Shown here piece by piece: positions 45,636 through 59,414 of a DNA stretch of 64,000 bases. Source of the DNA: Primula veris (lineage: Eukaryota > Streptophyta > Magnoliopsida > Ericales > Primulaceae); NCBI GenBank assembly GCA_963682055.1, contig OY821750.1, positions 16,308,501 to 16,372,500 on the forward strand, written 5' to 3'. The first letter of the stretch is position 1, and each line of letters begins with the position of its first letter. The notes beneath the pieces are model-generated. The model saw only the letters and a list, made by a program, of their open reading frames with translations. It searched no databases and had not been told where the DNA came from. Position numbers and translations under genes: made by a program.

Positions 45636-48600
45636 TTTTGGTTTTAGGGCTTAGGGTTTTAGGTTTAGGGTTTAGTTAATGTTCTTCCATATGTAGGGAA
45701 TATTCCTTTTTTTTTTCTTGGATTTATGGCCAATAGTAGACGGGTTTAACCGACTTTTTTGGTTGTCGACATTTTATTTATATTTGTATGGTTTAGGGTT
45801 TAGTGTTTTGGTTTTAGGGTTTAGGGTTTCAGGTTTAGGGTTTAGGTAATGGTCTTGAATATGTAGGGAATATTCCTCATATTTTTCTTTGATTTATGGC
45901 CAATACTAGACGGGTTTAACCGACTTTTTTGGTTTTTGACATTTTATTTATATTTGTATGGTTTAGGGTTTAGGGTTTTGGTTTTAGGGCTTAGGGTTTT
46001 AGGTTTAGGGTTTAGGTAATGTTCTTCCATATGTAGGGAATATTCCTCATTTTTTTTCTTGGATTTATGGCCAATAGTAGACGGGTTTAACCGACTTTTT
46101 TGGTTGTCGACATTTTATTTATATTTGTATGGTTTAGGGTTTAGGGTTTTAGTTTTAGGGTTTAGGGTTTCAGGTTCAGGGTTTAGGTAATGTTCTTGAA
46201 TATGTAGGGAATATTCCTCATTTTTTTCTTCGATTTATGGCCAATAGTAGACGGGTTTAACCGACTTTTTTGGTTTTCGACATTTTATTTATATTTGTAT
46301 GGTTTAGGGTTTAGGGTTTAGGGTTTTGGTTTTAGGGCTTAGGGTTTTAGGTTTAGGGTTTAGTTAATGTTCTTCCATATGTAGGGAATATTCCTTTTTT
46401 TTTTCTTCGATTTATGGCCAATAGTAGACGGGTTTAACCGACTTTTTTGGTTGTCGACATTTTATTTATATTTGTATGGTTTAGGGTTTAGGGTTTTGGT
46501 TTTAGGGTTTAGGGTTTCAGGTTTAGGGTTTAGGTAATGGTCTTGAATATGTAGGGAATATTCCTCATTTTTTTCTTTGATTTATGGCCAATACTAGACG
46601 GGTTTAACCGACTTTTTTGGTTTTTGACATTTTATTTATATTTGTATGGTTTAGGGTTTAGGGTTTTGGTTTTAGGGCTTAGGGTTTTAGGTTTAGGGTT
46701 TAGGTAATGTTCTTCCATATGTAGGGAATATTCCTCATTTTTTTTCTTGGATTTATGGCCAATACTAGACGGGTTTAACCGACTTTTTTGGTTGTCGACA
46801 TTTTATTTATATTTGTATGGTTTAGGGTTTAGGGTTTTGGTTTTAGGGTTTAGGGTTTCAGGTTCAGGGTTTAGGTAATGTTCTTGAATATGTAGGGAAT
46901 ATTCCTCATTTTTTTCTTCGATTTATGGCCAATAGTAGACGGGTTTAACCGACTTTTTTGGTTTTTGAAATTTTATTTATATTTGTATGGTTTAGGGTTT
47001 AGGGTTTTGGTTTTAGGGCTTAGGGCTTAGGGTTTTAGGTTTAGGGTTTAGGTAATGTTCTTCCATATTTAGGGAATATTCCTCACTTTTTTTCTTGGAT
47101 TATTGGCAATAGTAGACGGGTTTAACCGACTTTTTTGGTTTTCGACATTTTATTTATATTTGTATGGTTTAGGGTTTAGGGTTTTGGTTTTAGGGTTTAG
47201 GGTTTTAGGTTCAGGGTTTAGGTAATGTTCTTGAATATGTAGGGAATATTCCTCATTTTTTTCTTCGATTTATGGCCAATAGTAGACGGGTTTAACCGAC
47301 TTTTTTGGTTTTTGAAATTTTATTTATATTTGTAAGGTTTAGGGTTTAGGGTTTTGGTTTTAGGGCTTATGGTTTTAGGTTTAGGGTTTAGGTAATGTTC
47401 TTCCATATGTAGGGAATATTCCTCATTTTTTTTCTTGGATTTATGGCCAATAGTAGACGGGTTTAACCGACTTTTTTGGTTGTCGACATTTTATTTATAT
47501 TTGTATGGTTTAGGGTTTAGGGTTTTAGTTTTAGGGTTTAGGGTTTCAGGTTCAGGGTTTAGGTAATGTTCTTGAATATGTAGGGAATATTCCTCATTTT
47601 TTTCTTCGATTTATGGCCAATAGTAGACGGGTTTAACCGACTTTTTTGGTTTTCGACATTTTATTTATATTTGTATGGTTTAGGGTTTAGGGTTTAGGGT
47701 TTTGGTTTTAGGGCTTAGGGTTTTAGGTTTAGGGTTTAGTTAATGTTCTTCCATATGTAGGGAATATTCCTTTTTTTTTTCTTGGATTTATGGCCAATAG
47801 TAGACGGGTTTAACCGACTTTTTTGGTTGTCGACATTTTATTTATATTTGTATGGTTTAGGGTTTAGGGTTTTGGTTTTAGGGTTTAGGGTTTCAGGTTT
47901 AGGGTTTAGGTAATGGTCTTGAATATGTAGGGAATATTCCTCATTTTTTTCTTTGATTTATGGCCAATACTAGACGGGTTTAACCGACTTTTTTGGTTTT
48001 TGACATTTTATTTATATTTGTATGGTTTAGGGTTTAGGGTTTTGGTTTTAGGGCTTAGGGTTTTAGGTTTAGGGTTTAGGTAATGTTCTTCCATATGTAG
48101 GGAATATTCCTCATTTTTTTTCTTGGATTTATGGCCAATACTAGACGGGTTTAACCGACTTTTTTGGTTGTCGACATTTTATTTATATTTGTATGGTTTA
48201 GGGTTTAGGGTTTTGGTTTTAGGGTTTAGGGTTTTAGGTTGAGGGTTTAGGTAATGTTCTTGAATATGTAGGGAATATTCCTCATTTTTTTCTTGGATTT
48301 ATGGCCAATAGTAGACGGGTTTAACCGACTTTTTTGGTTTTCGACATTTTATTTATATTTGTATGGTTTAGGGTTTAGGGTTTTGGTTTTAGGGCTTAGG
48401 GTTTTAGGTTTAGGGTTTAGGTAATGTTCTTCCATATGTATGGAATATTCCTCATTTTTTTTCTTGGATTTATGGCCAATAGTAGACGGGTTTAACGGAC
48501 TTTTTTGGTTGTCGACATTTTATTTATATTTGTATGGTTTAGGGTTTAGGGTTTTGGTTTTAGGGTTTAGGGTTTCAGGTTCAGGGTTTAGGTAATGTTC

Positions 48601-51113
48601 TTGAATATGTAGGGAATATTCCTCATTTTTTTCTTCGATTTATGGCCAATAGTAGACGGGTTTAACCGACTTTTTTGGTTTTTGAAATTTTATTTATATT
48701 TGTATGGTTTAGGGTTTAGGGTTTTGGTTTTAGGGCTTAGGGCTTAGGGTTTTAGGTTTAGGGTTTAGGTAATGTTCTTCCATATGTAGGGAATATTCCT
48801 CACTTTTTTTCTTGGATTATTGGCAATAGTAGACGGGTTTAACCGACTTTTTTGGTTTTCGACATTTTATTTATATTTGTATGGTTTAGGGTTTAGGGTT
48901 TTGGTTTTAGGGTTTAGGGTTTTAGGTTCAGGGTTTAGGTAATGTTCTTGAATATGTAGGGAATATTCCTCATTTTTTTCTTCGATTTATGGCCAATAGT
49001 AGACGGGTTTAACCGACTTTTTTGGTTTTTGAAATTTTATTTATATTTGTAAGGTTTAGGGTTTAGGGTTTTGGTTTTAGGGCTTATGGTTTTAGGTTTA
49101 GGGTTTAGGTAATGTTCTTCCATATGTAGGGAATATTCCTCATTTTTTTTCTTGGATTTATGGCCAATAGTAGACGGGTTTAACCGACTTTTTTGGTTGT
49201 CGACATTTTATTTATATTTGTATGGTTTAGGGTTTAGGGTTTTAGTTTTAGGGTTTAGGGTTTCAGGTTCAGGGTTTAGGTAATGTTCTTGAATATGTAG
49301 GGAATATTCCTCATTTTTTTCTTCGATTTATGGCCAATAGTAGACGGGTTTAACCGACTTTTTTGGTTTTCGACATTTTATTTATATTTGTATGGTTTAG
49401 GGTTTAGGGTTTAGGGTTTTGGTTTTAGGGCTTAGGGTTTTAGGTTTAGGGTTTAGTTAATGTTCTTCCATATGTAGGGAATATTCCTTTTTTTTTTTCT
49501 TGGATTTATGGCCAATAGTAGACGGGTTTAACCGACTTTTTTGGTTGTCGACATTTTATTTATATTTGTATGGTTTAGGGTTTAGGGTTTTGGTTTTAGG
49601 GTTTAGGGTTTCAGGTTTAGGGTTTAGGTAATGGTCTTGAATATGTAGGGAATATTCCTCATTTTTTTCTTTGATTTATGGCCAATACTAGACGGGTTTA
49701 ACCGACTTTTTTGGTTTTTGACATTTTATTTATATTTGTATGGTTTAGGGTTTAGGGTTTTGGTTTTAGGGCTTAGGGTTTTAGGTTTAGGGTTTAGGTA
49801 ATGTTCTTCCATATGTAGGGAATATTCCTCATTTTTTTTCTTGGATTTATGGCCAATACTAGACGGGTTTAACCGACTTTTTTGGTTGTCGACATTTTAT
49901 TTATATTTGTATGGTTTAGGGTTTAGGGTTTTGGTTTTAGGGTTTAGGGTTTTAGGTTGAGGGTTTAGGTAATGTTCTTGAATATGTAGGGAATATTCCT
50001 CATTTTTTTCTTGGATTTATGGCCAATAGTAGACGGGTTTAACCGACTTTTTTGGTTTTCGACATTTTATTTATATTTGTATGGTTTAGGGTTTAGGGTT
50101 TTGGTTTTAGGGCTTAGGGTTTTAGGTTTAGGGTTTAGGTAATGTTCTTCCATATGTATGGAATATTCCTCATTTTTTTTCTTGGATTTATGGCCAATAG
50201 TAGACGGGTTTAACGGACTTTTTTGGTTGTCGACATTTTATTTATATTTGTATGGTTTAGGGTTTAGGGTTTTGGTTTTAGGGTTTAGGGTTTCAGGTTC
50301 AGGGTTTAGGTAATGTTCTTGAATATGTAGGGAATATTCCTCATTTTTTTCTTCGATTTATGGCCAATAGTAGACGGGTTTAACCGACTTTTTTGGTTTT
50401 TGAAATTTTATTTATATTTGTATGGTTTAGGGTTTAGGGTTTTGGTTTTAGGGCTTAGGGCTTAGGGTTTTAGGTTTAGGGTTTAGGTAATGTTCTTCCA
50501 TATGTAGGGAATATTCCTCACTTTTTTTCTTGGATTATTGGCAATAGTAGACGGGTTTAACCGACTTTTTTGGTTTTCGACATTTTATTTATATTTGTAT
50601 GGTTTAGGGTTTAGGGTTTTGGTTTTAGGGTTTAGGGTTTTAGGTTCAAGGTTTAGGTAATGTTCTTGAATATGTAGGGAATATTCCTTATTTTTTTCTT
50701 CGATTTATGGCCAATAGTAGACGGGTTTAACCGACTTTTTTGGTTTTTGAAATTTTATTTATATTTGTAAGGTTTAGGGTTTAGGGTTTAGGTTTTAGGG
50801 CTTATGGTTTTAGGTTTAGGGTTTAGGTAATGTTCTTCCATATGTAGGGAATATTCCTCATTTTTTTTCTTGGATTTATGGCCAATAGTAGACGGGTTTA
50901 ACCGACTTTTTTGGTTGTCGACATTTTATTTATATTTGTATGGTTTAGGGTTTAGGGTTTTAGTTTTAGGGTTTAGGGTTTCAGGTTCAGGGTTTAGGTA
51001 ATGTTCTTGAATATGTAGGGAATATTCCTCATTTTTTTCTTCGATTTATGGCCAATAGTAGACGGGTTTAACCGACTTTTTTGGTTTTCGACATTTTATT
51101 TATATTTGTATGG

Positions 51114-51141
51114 TTTAGGGTTTAGGGTTTAGGGTTTAGGG
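51114..51141 (+). repeat. Telomere run TTTAGGG x4
   Basis: Four perfect units in an A5 monomer. The same state is found at 56258-56285, which is 5144 bp away, so the gain came before the large duplication. Confidence 0.93.
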
Positions 51142-52319
51142 TTTTGGTTTTAGGGCTTAGGGTTTTAGGTTTAGGGTTTAGGTAATGTTCTTCCATATGT
51201 AGGGAATATTCCTAATTTTTTTTCTTGGATTTATGGCCAATAGTAGACGGGTTTAACCGACTTTTTTGGTTGTCGACATTTTATTTATATTTGTATGGTT
51301 TAGGGTTTAGGGTTTTGGTTTTAGGGTTTAGGGTTTCAGGTTTAGGGTTTAGGTAATGGTCTTGAATATGTAGGGAATATTCCTCATTTTTTTCTTTGAT
51401 TTATGGCCAATACTAGACGGGTTTAACCGACTTTTTTGGTTGTCGACATTTTATTTATATTTGTATGGTTTAGGGTTTAGGTTTTGGTTTTAGGGTTTAG
51501 GGTTTTAGGTTGAGGGTTTAGGTAATGTTCTTGAATATGTAGGGAATATTCCTCATTTTTTTCTTTGATTTATGGCCAATAGTAGACGGGTTTAACCGAC
51601 GTTTTTGGTTTTTGACATTTTATTTATATTTGTATGGTTTAGGGTTTAGGGTTTTGGTTTTAGGGCTTAGGGTTTTAGGTTTAGGGTTTAGGTAATGTTC
51701 TTCCATATGTAGGGAATATTCCTCATTTTTTTTCTTGGATTTATGGCCAATAGTAGACGGGTTTAACCGACTTTTTTGGTTGTCGACATTTTATTTATAT
51801 TTGTATGGTTTAGGGTTTAGGGTTTTGGTTTTAGGGTTTAGGGTTTCAGGTTCAGGGTTTAGGTAATGTTCTTGAATATGTAGGGAATATTCCTCATTTT
51901 TTTCTTCGATTTATGGCCAATAGTAGACGGGTTTAACCGACTTTTTTGGTTTTTGAAATTTTATTTATATTTGTAAGGTTTAGGGTTTAGGGTTTTGGTT
52001 TTAGGGCTTATGGTTTTAGGTTTAGGGTTTAGGTAATGTTCTTCCATATGTAGGGAATATTCCTCATTTTTTTTCTTGGATTTATGGCCAATAGTAGACG
52101 GGTTTAACCGACTTTTTTGGTTGTCGACATTTTATTTATATTTGTATGGTTTAGGGTTTAGGGTTTTAGTTTTAGGGTTTAGGGTTTCAGGTTCAGGGTT
52201 TAGGTAATGTTCTTGAATATGTAGGGAATATTCCTCATTTTTTACTTCGATTTATGGCCAATAGTAGACGGGTTTAACCGACTTTTTTGGTTTTCGACAT
52301 TTTATTTATATTTGTATGG

Positions 52320-52347
52320 TTTAGGGTTTAGGGTTTAGGGTTTAGGG
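52320..52347 (+). repeat. Telomere run TTTAGGG x4
   Basis: Four perfect units, 1206 bp (seven monomers) after the run at 51114. Its duplicate lies at 57464-57491 (+5144). Confidence 0.93.
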
Positions 52348-55300
52348 TTTTGGTTTTAGGGCTTAGGGTTTTAGGTTTAGGGTTTAGGTAATGTTCTTCC
52401 ATATGTAGGGAATATTCCTAATTTTTTTTCTTGGATTTATGGCCAATAGTAGACGGGTTTAACCGACTTTTTTGGTTGTCGACATTTTATTTATATTTGT
52501 ATGGTTTAGGGTTTAGGGTTTTGGTTTTAGGGTTTAGGGTTTCAGGTTTAGGGTTTAGGTAATGGTCTTGAATATGTAGGGAATATTCCTCATTTTTTTC
52601 TTTGATTTATGGCCAATACTAGACGGGTTTAACCGACTTTTTTGGTTGTCGACATTTTATTTATATTTGTATGGTTTAGGGTTTAGGTTTTGGTTTTAGG
52701 GTTTAGGGTTTTAGGTTGAGGGTTTAGGTAATGTTCTTGAATATGTAGGGAATATTCCTCATTTTTTTCTTTGATTTATGGCCAATAGTAGACGGGTTTA
52801 ACCGACGTTTTTGGTTTTTGACATTTTATTTATATTTGTATGGTTTAGGGTTTAGGGTTTTGGTTTTAGGGCTTAGGGTTTTAGGTTTAGGGTTTAGGTA
52901 ATGTTCTTCCATATGTAGGGAATATTCCTCATTTTTTTTCTTGGATTTATGGCCAATAGTAGACGGGTTTAACCGACTTTTTTGGTTGTCGACATTTTAT
53001 TTATATTTGTATGGTTTAGGGTTTAGGGTTTTGGTTTTAGGGTTTAGGATTTCAGGTTCAGGGTTTAGGTAATGTTCTTGAATATGTAGGGAATATTCCT
53101 CATTTTTTTCTTCGATTTATGGCCAATAGTAGACGGGTTTAACCGACTTTTTTGGTTTTCGACATTTTATTTATATTTGTATGGTTTAGGGTTTAGGGTT
53201 TAGGGTTTTGGTTTTAGGGCTTAGGGTTTTAGGTTTAGGGTTTAGTTAATGTTCTTCCATATGTAGGGAATATTCCTTTTTTTTTTCTTCGATTTATGGC
53301 CAATAGTAGACGGGTTTAACCGACTTTTTTGGTTGTCGACATTTTATTTATATTTGTATGGTTTAGGGTTTAGGGTTTTGGTTTTAGGGTTTAGGGTTTC
53401 AGGTTTAGGGTTTAGGTAATGGTCTTGAATATGTAGGGAATATTCCTCATTTTTTTCTTTGATTTATGGCCAATACTAGACGGGTTTAACCGACTTTTTT
53501 GGTTTTTGACATTTTATTTATATTTGTATGGTTTAGGGTTTAGGGTTTTGGTTTTAGGGCTTAGGGTTTTAGGTTTAGGGTTTAGGTAATGTTCTTCCAT
53601 ATGTAGGGAATATTCCTCATTTTTTTTCTTGGATTTATGGCCAATACTAGACGGGTTTAACCGACTTTTTTGGTTGTCGACATTTTATTTATATTTGTAT
53701 GGTTTAGGGTTTAGGGTTTTGGTTTTAGGGTTTAGGGTTTCAGGTTCAGGGTTTAGGTAATGTTCTTGAATATGTAGGGAATATTCCTCATTTTTTTCTT
53801 CGATTTATGGCCAATAGTAGACGGGTTTAACCGACTTTTTTGGTTTTTGAAATTTTATTTATATTTGTATGGTTTAGGGTTTAGGGTTTTGGTTTTAGGG
53901 CTTAGGGCTTAGGGTTTTAGGTTTAGGGTTTAGGTAATGTTCTTCCATATGTAGGGAATATTCCTCACTTTTTTTCTTGGATTATTGGCAATAGTAGACG
54001 GGTTTAACCGACTTTTTTGGTTTTCGACATTTTATTTATATTTGTATGGTTTAGGGTTTAGGGTTTTGGTTTTAGGGTTTAGGGTTTTAGGTTCAGGGTT
54101 TAGGTAATGTTCTTGAATATGTAGGGAATATTCCTCATTTTTTTCTTCGATTTATGGCCAATAGTAGACGGGTTTAACCGACTTTTTTGGTTTTTGAAAT
54201 TTTATTTATATTTGTAAGGTTTAGGGTTTAGGGTTTTGGTTTTAGGGCTTATGGTTTTAGGTTTAGGGTTTAGGTAATGTTCTTCCATATGTAGGGAATA
54301 TTCCTCATTTTTTTTCTTGGATTTATGGCCAATAGTAGACGGGTTTAACCGACTTTTTTGGTTGTCGACATTTTATTTATATTTGTATGGTTTAGGGTTT
54401 AGGGTTTTAGTTTTAGGGTTTAGGGTTTCAGGTTCAGGGTTTAGGTAATGTTCTTGAATATGTAGGGAATATTCCTCATTTTTTTCTTCGATTTATGGCC
54501 AATAGTAGACGGGTTTAACCGACTTTTTTGGTTTTCGACATTTTATTTATATTTGTATGGTTTAGGGTTTAGGGTTTAGGGTTTTGGTTTTAGGGCTTAG
54601 GGTTTTAGGTTTAGGGTTTAGTTAATGTTCTTCCATATGTAGGGAATATTCCTTTTTTTTTTTCTTGGATTTATGGCCAATAGTAGACGGGTTTAACCGA
54701 CTTTTTTGGTTGTCGACATTTTATTTATATTTGTATGGTTTAGGGTTTAGGGTTTCAGGTTTAGGGTTTAGGTAATGGTCTTGAATATGTAGGGAATATT
54801 CCTCATTTTTTTCTTTGATTTATGGCCAATACTAGACGGGTTTAACCGACTTTTTTGGTTTTTGACATTTTATTTATATTTGTATGGTTTAGGGTTTAGG
54901 GTTTTGGTTTTAGGGCTTAGGGTTTTAGGTTTAGGGTTTAGGTAATGTTCTTCCATATGTAGGGAATATTCCTCATTTTTTTTCTTGGATTTATGGCCAA
55001 TACTAGACGGGTTTAACCGACTTTTTTGGTTGTCGACATTTTATTTATATTTGTATGGTTTAGGGTTTAGGGTTTTGGTTTTAGGGTTTAGGGTTTTAGG
55101 TTGAGGGTTTAGGTAATGTTCTTGAATATGTAGGGAATATTCCTCATTTTTTTCTTGGATTTATGGCCAATAGTAGACGGGTTTAACCGACTTTTTTGGT
55201 TTTCGACATTTTATTTATATTTGTATGGTTTAGGGTTTAGGGTTTTGGTTTTAGGGCTTAGGGTTTTAGGTTTAGGGTTTAGGTAATGTTCTTCCATATG

Positions 55301-56257
55301 TATGGAATATTCCTCATTTTTTTTCTTGGATTTATGGCCAATAGTAGACGGGTTTAACGGACTTTTTTGGTTGTCGACATTTTATTTATATTTGTATGGT
55401 TTAGGGTTTAGGGTTTTGGTTTTAGGGTTTAGGGTTTCAGGTTCAGGGTTTAGGTAATGTTCTTGAATATGTAGGGAATATTCCTCATTTTTTTCTTCGA
55501 TTTATGGCCAATAGTAGACGGGTTTAACCGACTTTTTTGGTTTTTGAAATTTTATTTATATTTGTATGGTTTAGGGTTTAGGGTTTTGGTTTTAGGGCTT
55601 AGGGCTTAGGGTTTTAGGTTTAGGGTTTAGGTAATGTTCTTCCATATGTAGGGAATATTCCTCACTTTTTTTCTTGGATTATTGGCAATAGTAGACGGGT
55701 TTAACCGACTTTTTTGGTTTTCGACATTTTATTTATATTTGTATGGTTTAGGGTTTAGGGTTTTGGTTTTAGGGTTTAGGGTTTTAGGTTCAAGGTTTAG
55801 GTAATGTTCTTGAATATGTAGGGAATATTCCTTATTTTTTTCTTCGATTTATGGCCAATAGTAGACGGGTTTAACCGACTTTTTTGGTTTTTGAAATTTT
55901 ATTTATATTTGTAAGGTTTAGGGTTTAGGGTTTAGGTTTTAGGGCTTATGGTTTTAGGTTTAGGGTTTAGGTAATGTTCTTCCATATGTAGGGAATATTC
56001 CTCATTTTTTTTCTTGGATTTATGGCCAATAGTAGACGGGTTTAACCGACTTTTTTGGTTGTCGACATTTTATTTATATTTGTATGGTTTAGGGTTTAGG
56101 GTTTTAGTTTTAGGGTTTAGGGTTTCAGGTTCAGGGTTTAGGTAATGTTCTTGAATATGTAGGGAATATTCCTCATTTTTTTCTTCGATTTATGGCCAAT
56201 AGTAGACGGGTTTAACCGACTTTTTTGGTTTTCGACATTTTATTTATATTTGTATGG

Positions 56258-56285
56258 TTTAGGGTTTAGGGTTTAGGGTTTAGGG
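56258..56285 (+). repeat. Telomere run TTTAGGG x4
   Basis: Duplicate of the run at 51114 with the 5144-bp offset. Confidence 0.93.
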
Positions 56286-57463
56286 TTTTGGTTTTAGGGC
56301 TTAGGGTTTTAGGTTTAGGGTTTAGGTAATGTTCTTCCATATGTAGGGAATATTCCTAATTTTTTTTCTTGGATTTATGGCCAATAGTAGACGGGTTTAA
56401 CCGACTTTTTTGGTTGTCGACATTTTATTTATATTTGTATGGTTTAGGGTTTAGGGTTTTGGTTTTAGGGTTTAGGGTTTCAGGTTTAGGGTTTAGGTAA
56501 TGGTCTTGAATATGTAGGGAATATTCCTCATTTTTTTCTTTGATTTATGGCCAATACTAGACGGGTTTAACCGACTTTTTTGGTTGTCGACATTTTATTT
56601 ATATTTGTATGGTTTAGGGTTTAGGTTTTGGTTTTAGGGTTTAGGGTTTTAGGTTGAGGGTTTAGGTAATGTTCTTGAATATGTAGGGAATATTCCTCAT
56701 TTTTTTCTTTGATTTATGGCCAATAGTAGACGGGTTTAACCGACGTTTTTGGTTTTTGACATTTTATTTATATTTGTATGGTTTAGGGTTTAGGGTTTTG
56801 GTTTTAGGGCTTAGGGTTTTAGGTTTAGGGTTTAGGTAATGTTCTTCCATATGTAGGGAATATTCCTCATTTTTTTTCTTGGATTTATGGCCAATAGTAG
56901 ACGGGTTTAACCGACTTTTTTGGTTGTCGACATTTTATTTATATTTGTATGGTTTAGGGTTTAGGGTTTTGGTTTTAGGGTTTAGGGTTTCAGGTTCAGG
57001 GTTTAGGTAATGTTCTTGAATATGTAGGGAATATTCCTCATTTTTTTCTTCGATTTATGGCCAATAGTAGACGGGTTTAACCGACTTTTTTGGTTTTTGA
57101 AATTTTATTTATATTTGTAAGGTTTAGGGTTTAGGGTTTTGGTTTTAGGGCTTATGGTTTTAGGTTTAGGGTTTAGGTAATGTTCTTCCATATGTAGGGA
57201 ATATTCCTCATTTTTTTTCTTGGATTTATGGCCAATAGTAGACGGGTTTAACCGACTTTTTTGGTTGTCGACATTTTATTTATATTTGTATGGTTTAGGG
57301 TTTAGGGTTTTAGTTTTAGGGTTTAGGGTTTCAGGTTCAGGGTTTAGGTAATGTTCTTGAATATGTAGGGAATATTCCTCATTTTTTACTTCGATTTATG
57401 GCCAATAGTAGACGGGTTTAACCGACTTTTTTGGTTTTCGACATTTTATTTATATTTGTATGG

Positions 57464-57491
57464 TTTAGGGTTTAGGGTTTAGGGTTTAGGG
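57464..57491 (+). repeat. Telomere run TTTAGGG x4
   Basis: Duplicate of the run at 52320 with the 5144-bp offset. Confidence 0.93.
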
Positions 57492-59372
57492 TTTTGGTTT
57501 TAGGGCTTAGGGTTTTAGGTTTAGGGTTTAGGTAATGTTCTTCCATATGTAGGGAATATTCCTAATTTTTTTTCTTGGATTTATGGCCAATAGTAGACGG
57601 GTTTAACCGACTTTTTTGGTTGTCGACATTTTATTTATATTTGTATGGTTTAGGGTTTAGGGTTTTGGTTTTAGGGTTTAGGGTTTCAGGTTTAGGGTTT
57701 AGGTAATGGTCTTGAATATGTAGGGAATATTCCTCATTTTTTTCTTTGATTTATGGCCAATACTAGACGGGTTTAACCGACTTTTTTGGTTGTCGACATT
57801 TTATTTATATTTGTATGGTTTAGGGTTTAGGTTTTGGTTTTAGGGTTTAGGGTTTTAGGTTGAGGGTTTAGGTAATGTTCTTGAATATGTAGGGAATATT
57901 CCTCATTTTTTTCTTTGATTTATGGCCAATAGTAGACGGGTTTAACCGACGTTTTTGGTTTTTGACATTTTATTTATATTTGTATGGTTTAGGGTTTAGG
58001 GTTTTGGTTTTAGGGCTTAGGGTTTTAGGTTTAGGGTTTAGGTAATGTTCTTCCATATGTAGGGAATATTCCTCATTTTTTTTCTTGGATTTATGGCCAA
58101 TAGTAGACGGGTTTAACCGACTTTTTTGGTTGTCGACATTTTATTTATATTTGTATGGTTTAGGGTTTAGGGTTTTGGTTTTAGGGTTTAGGATTTCAGG
58201 TTCAGGGTTTAGGTAATGTTCTTGAATATGTAGGGAATATTCCTCATTTTTTTCTTCGATTTATGGCCAATAGTAGACGGGTTTAACCGACTTTTTTGGT
58301 TTTTGAAATTTTATTTATATTTGTAAGGTTTAGGGTTTAGGGTTTTGGTTTTAGGGCTTATGGTTTTAGGTTTAGGGTTTAGGTAATGTTCTTCCATATG
58401 TAGGGAATATTCCTCATTTTTTTTCTTGGATTTATGGCCAATAGTAGACGGGTTTAACCGACTTTTTTGGTTGTCGACATTTTATTTATATTTGTATGGT
58501 TTAGGGTTTAGGGTTTTAGTTTTAGGGTTTAGGGTTTCAGGTTCAGGGTTTAGGTAATGTTCTTGAATATGTAGGGAATATTCCTCATTTTTTTCTTCGA
58601 TTTATGGCCAATAGTAGACGGGTTTAACCGACTTTTTTGGTTTTCGACATTTTATTTATATTTGTATGGTTTAGGGTTTAGGGTTTAGGGTTTTGGTTTT
58701 AGGGCTTAGGGTTTTAGGTTTAGGGTTTAGGTAATGTTCTTCCATATGTAGGGAATATTCCTTATTTTTTTTCTTGGATTTATGGCCAATAGTAGACGGG
58801 TTTAACCGACTTTTTTGGTTGTCGACATTTTATTTATATTTGTATGGTTTAGGGTTTAGGGTTTTGGTTTTAGGGTTTAGGGTTTCAGGTTTAGGGTTTA
58901 GGTAATGGTCTTGAATATGTAGGGAATATTCCTCATTTTTTTCTTTGATTTATGGCCAATACTAGACGGGTTTAACCGACTTTTTTGGTTGTCGACATTT
59001 TATTTATATTTGTATGGTTTAGGGTTTAGGGTTTTGGTTTTAGGGTTTAGGGTTTTAGGTTGAGGGTTTAGGTAATGTTCTTGAATATGTAGGGAATATT
59101 CCTCATTTTTTTCTTTGATTTATGGCCAATAGTAGACGGGTTTAACCGACGTTTTTGGTTTTTGACATTTTATTTATATTTGTATGGTTTAGGGTTTAGG
59201 GTTTTGGTTTTAGGGCTTAGGGTTTTAGGTTTAGGGTTTAGGTAATGTTCTTCCATATGTAGGGAATATTCCTCATTTTTTTTCTTGGATTTATGGCCAA
59301 TAGTAGACGGGTTTAACCGACTTTTTTGGTTGTCGACATTTTATTTATATTTGTATGGTTTAGGGTTTAGGG

Positions 59373-59414
59373 TTTTGGCTTTAGGGTTTAGGGTTTTGGC
59401 TTTAGGGTTTAGGG
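59373..59414 (+). repeat. 21-bp tandem duplication inside a patch
   Basis: The segment 59373-59393 (TTTTGGC, TTTAGGG, TTTAGGG) is repeated exactly at 59394-59414. The corresponding 21 bp are absent from the shortened B patches, so gain and loss of the same segment both occur in the array. Confidence 0.92.

Larger units (their letters stand above)
36730..48937 (+). repeat. A6-marked HOR region of variable length
   Basis: A6 monomers (GTAAGG plus CTTATGG) start at 36730, 38447, 39823, 42569, 43774, 45143 and 47221; spacings are 1717, 1376, 2746, 1205, 1369 and 2078 bp, or about 10, 8, 16, 7, 8 and 12 monomers. Units share a common order: A6-B, A1-B with TTTTAGTTTTAGGG, A5, B with a fused long T tract and TTTAGTTAATG, A4-B with CAATACTAG, A1(GAAATTTT), and B with a doubled CTTAGGG or ATTATTGGC. 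Length differences come from dimers or larger blocks being gained or lost. Confidence 0.85.
48938..58211 (+). repeat. A6-marked HOR region carrying a 4.5-kb duplication
   Basis: A6 starts are 48938, 50656, 51862, 54103, 55800, 57006 and then 58212; spacings are 1718, 1206, 2241, 1697, 1206 and 1206 bp. Marks in 50656-53150 recur at exactly +5144: GGTTCAAGG (c at 50647 and 55791), TTTTTTACTTCG (52244 and 57388), TAGGATTTCAGG (53048 and 58192). Left of the 21-bp deletion at 54752 the offset is 5165. So about 48.6-53.15 kb was copied to about 53.75-58.3 kb. Confidence 0.87.
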
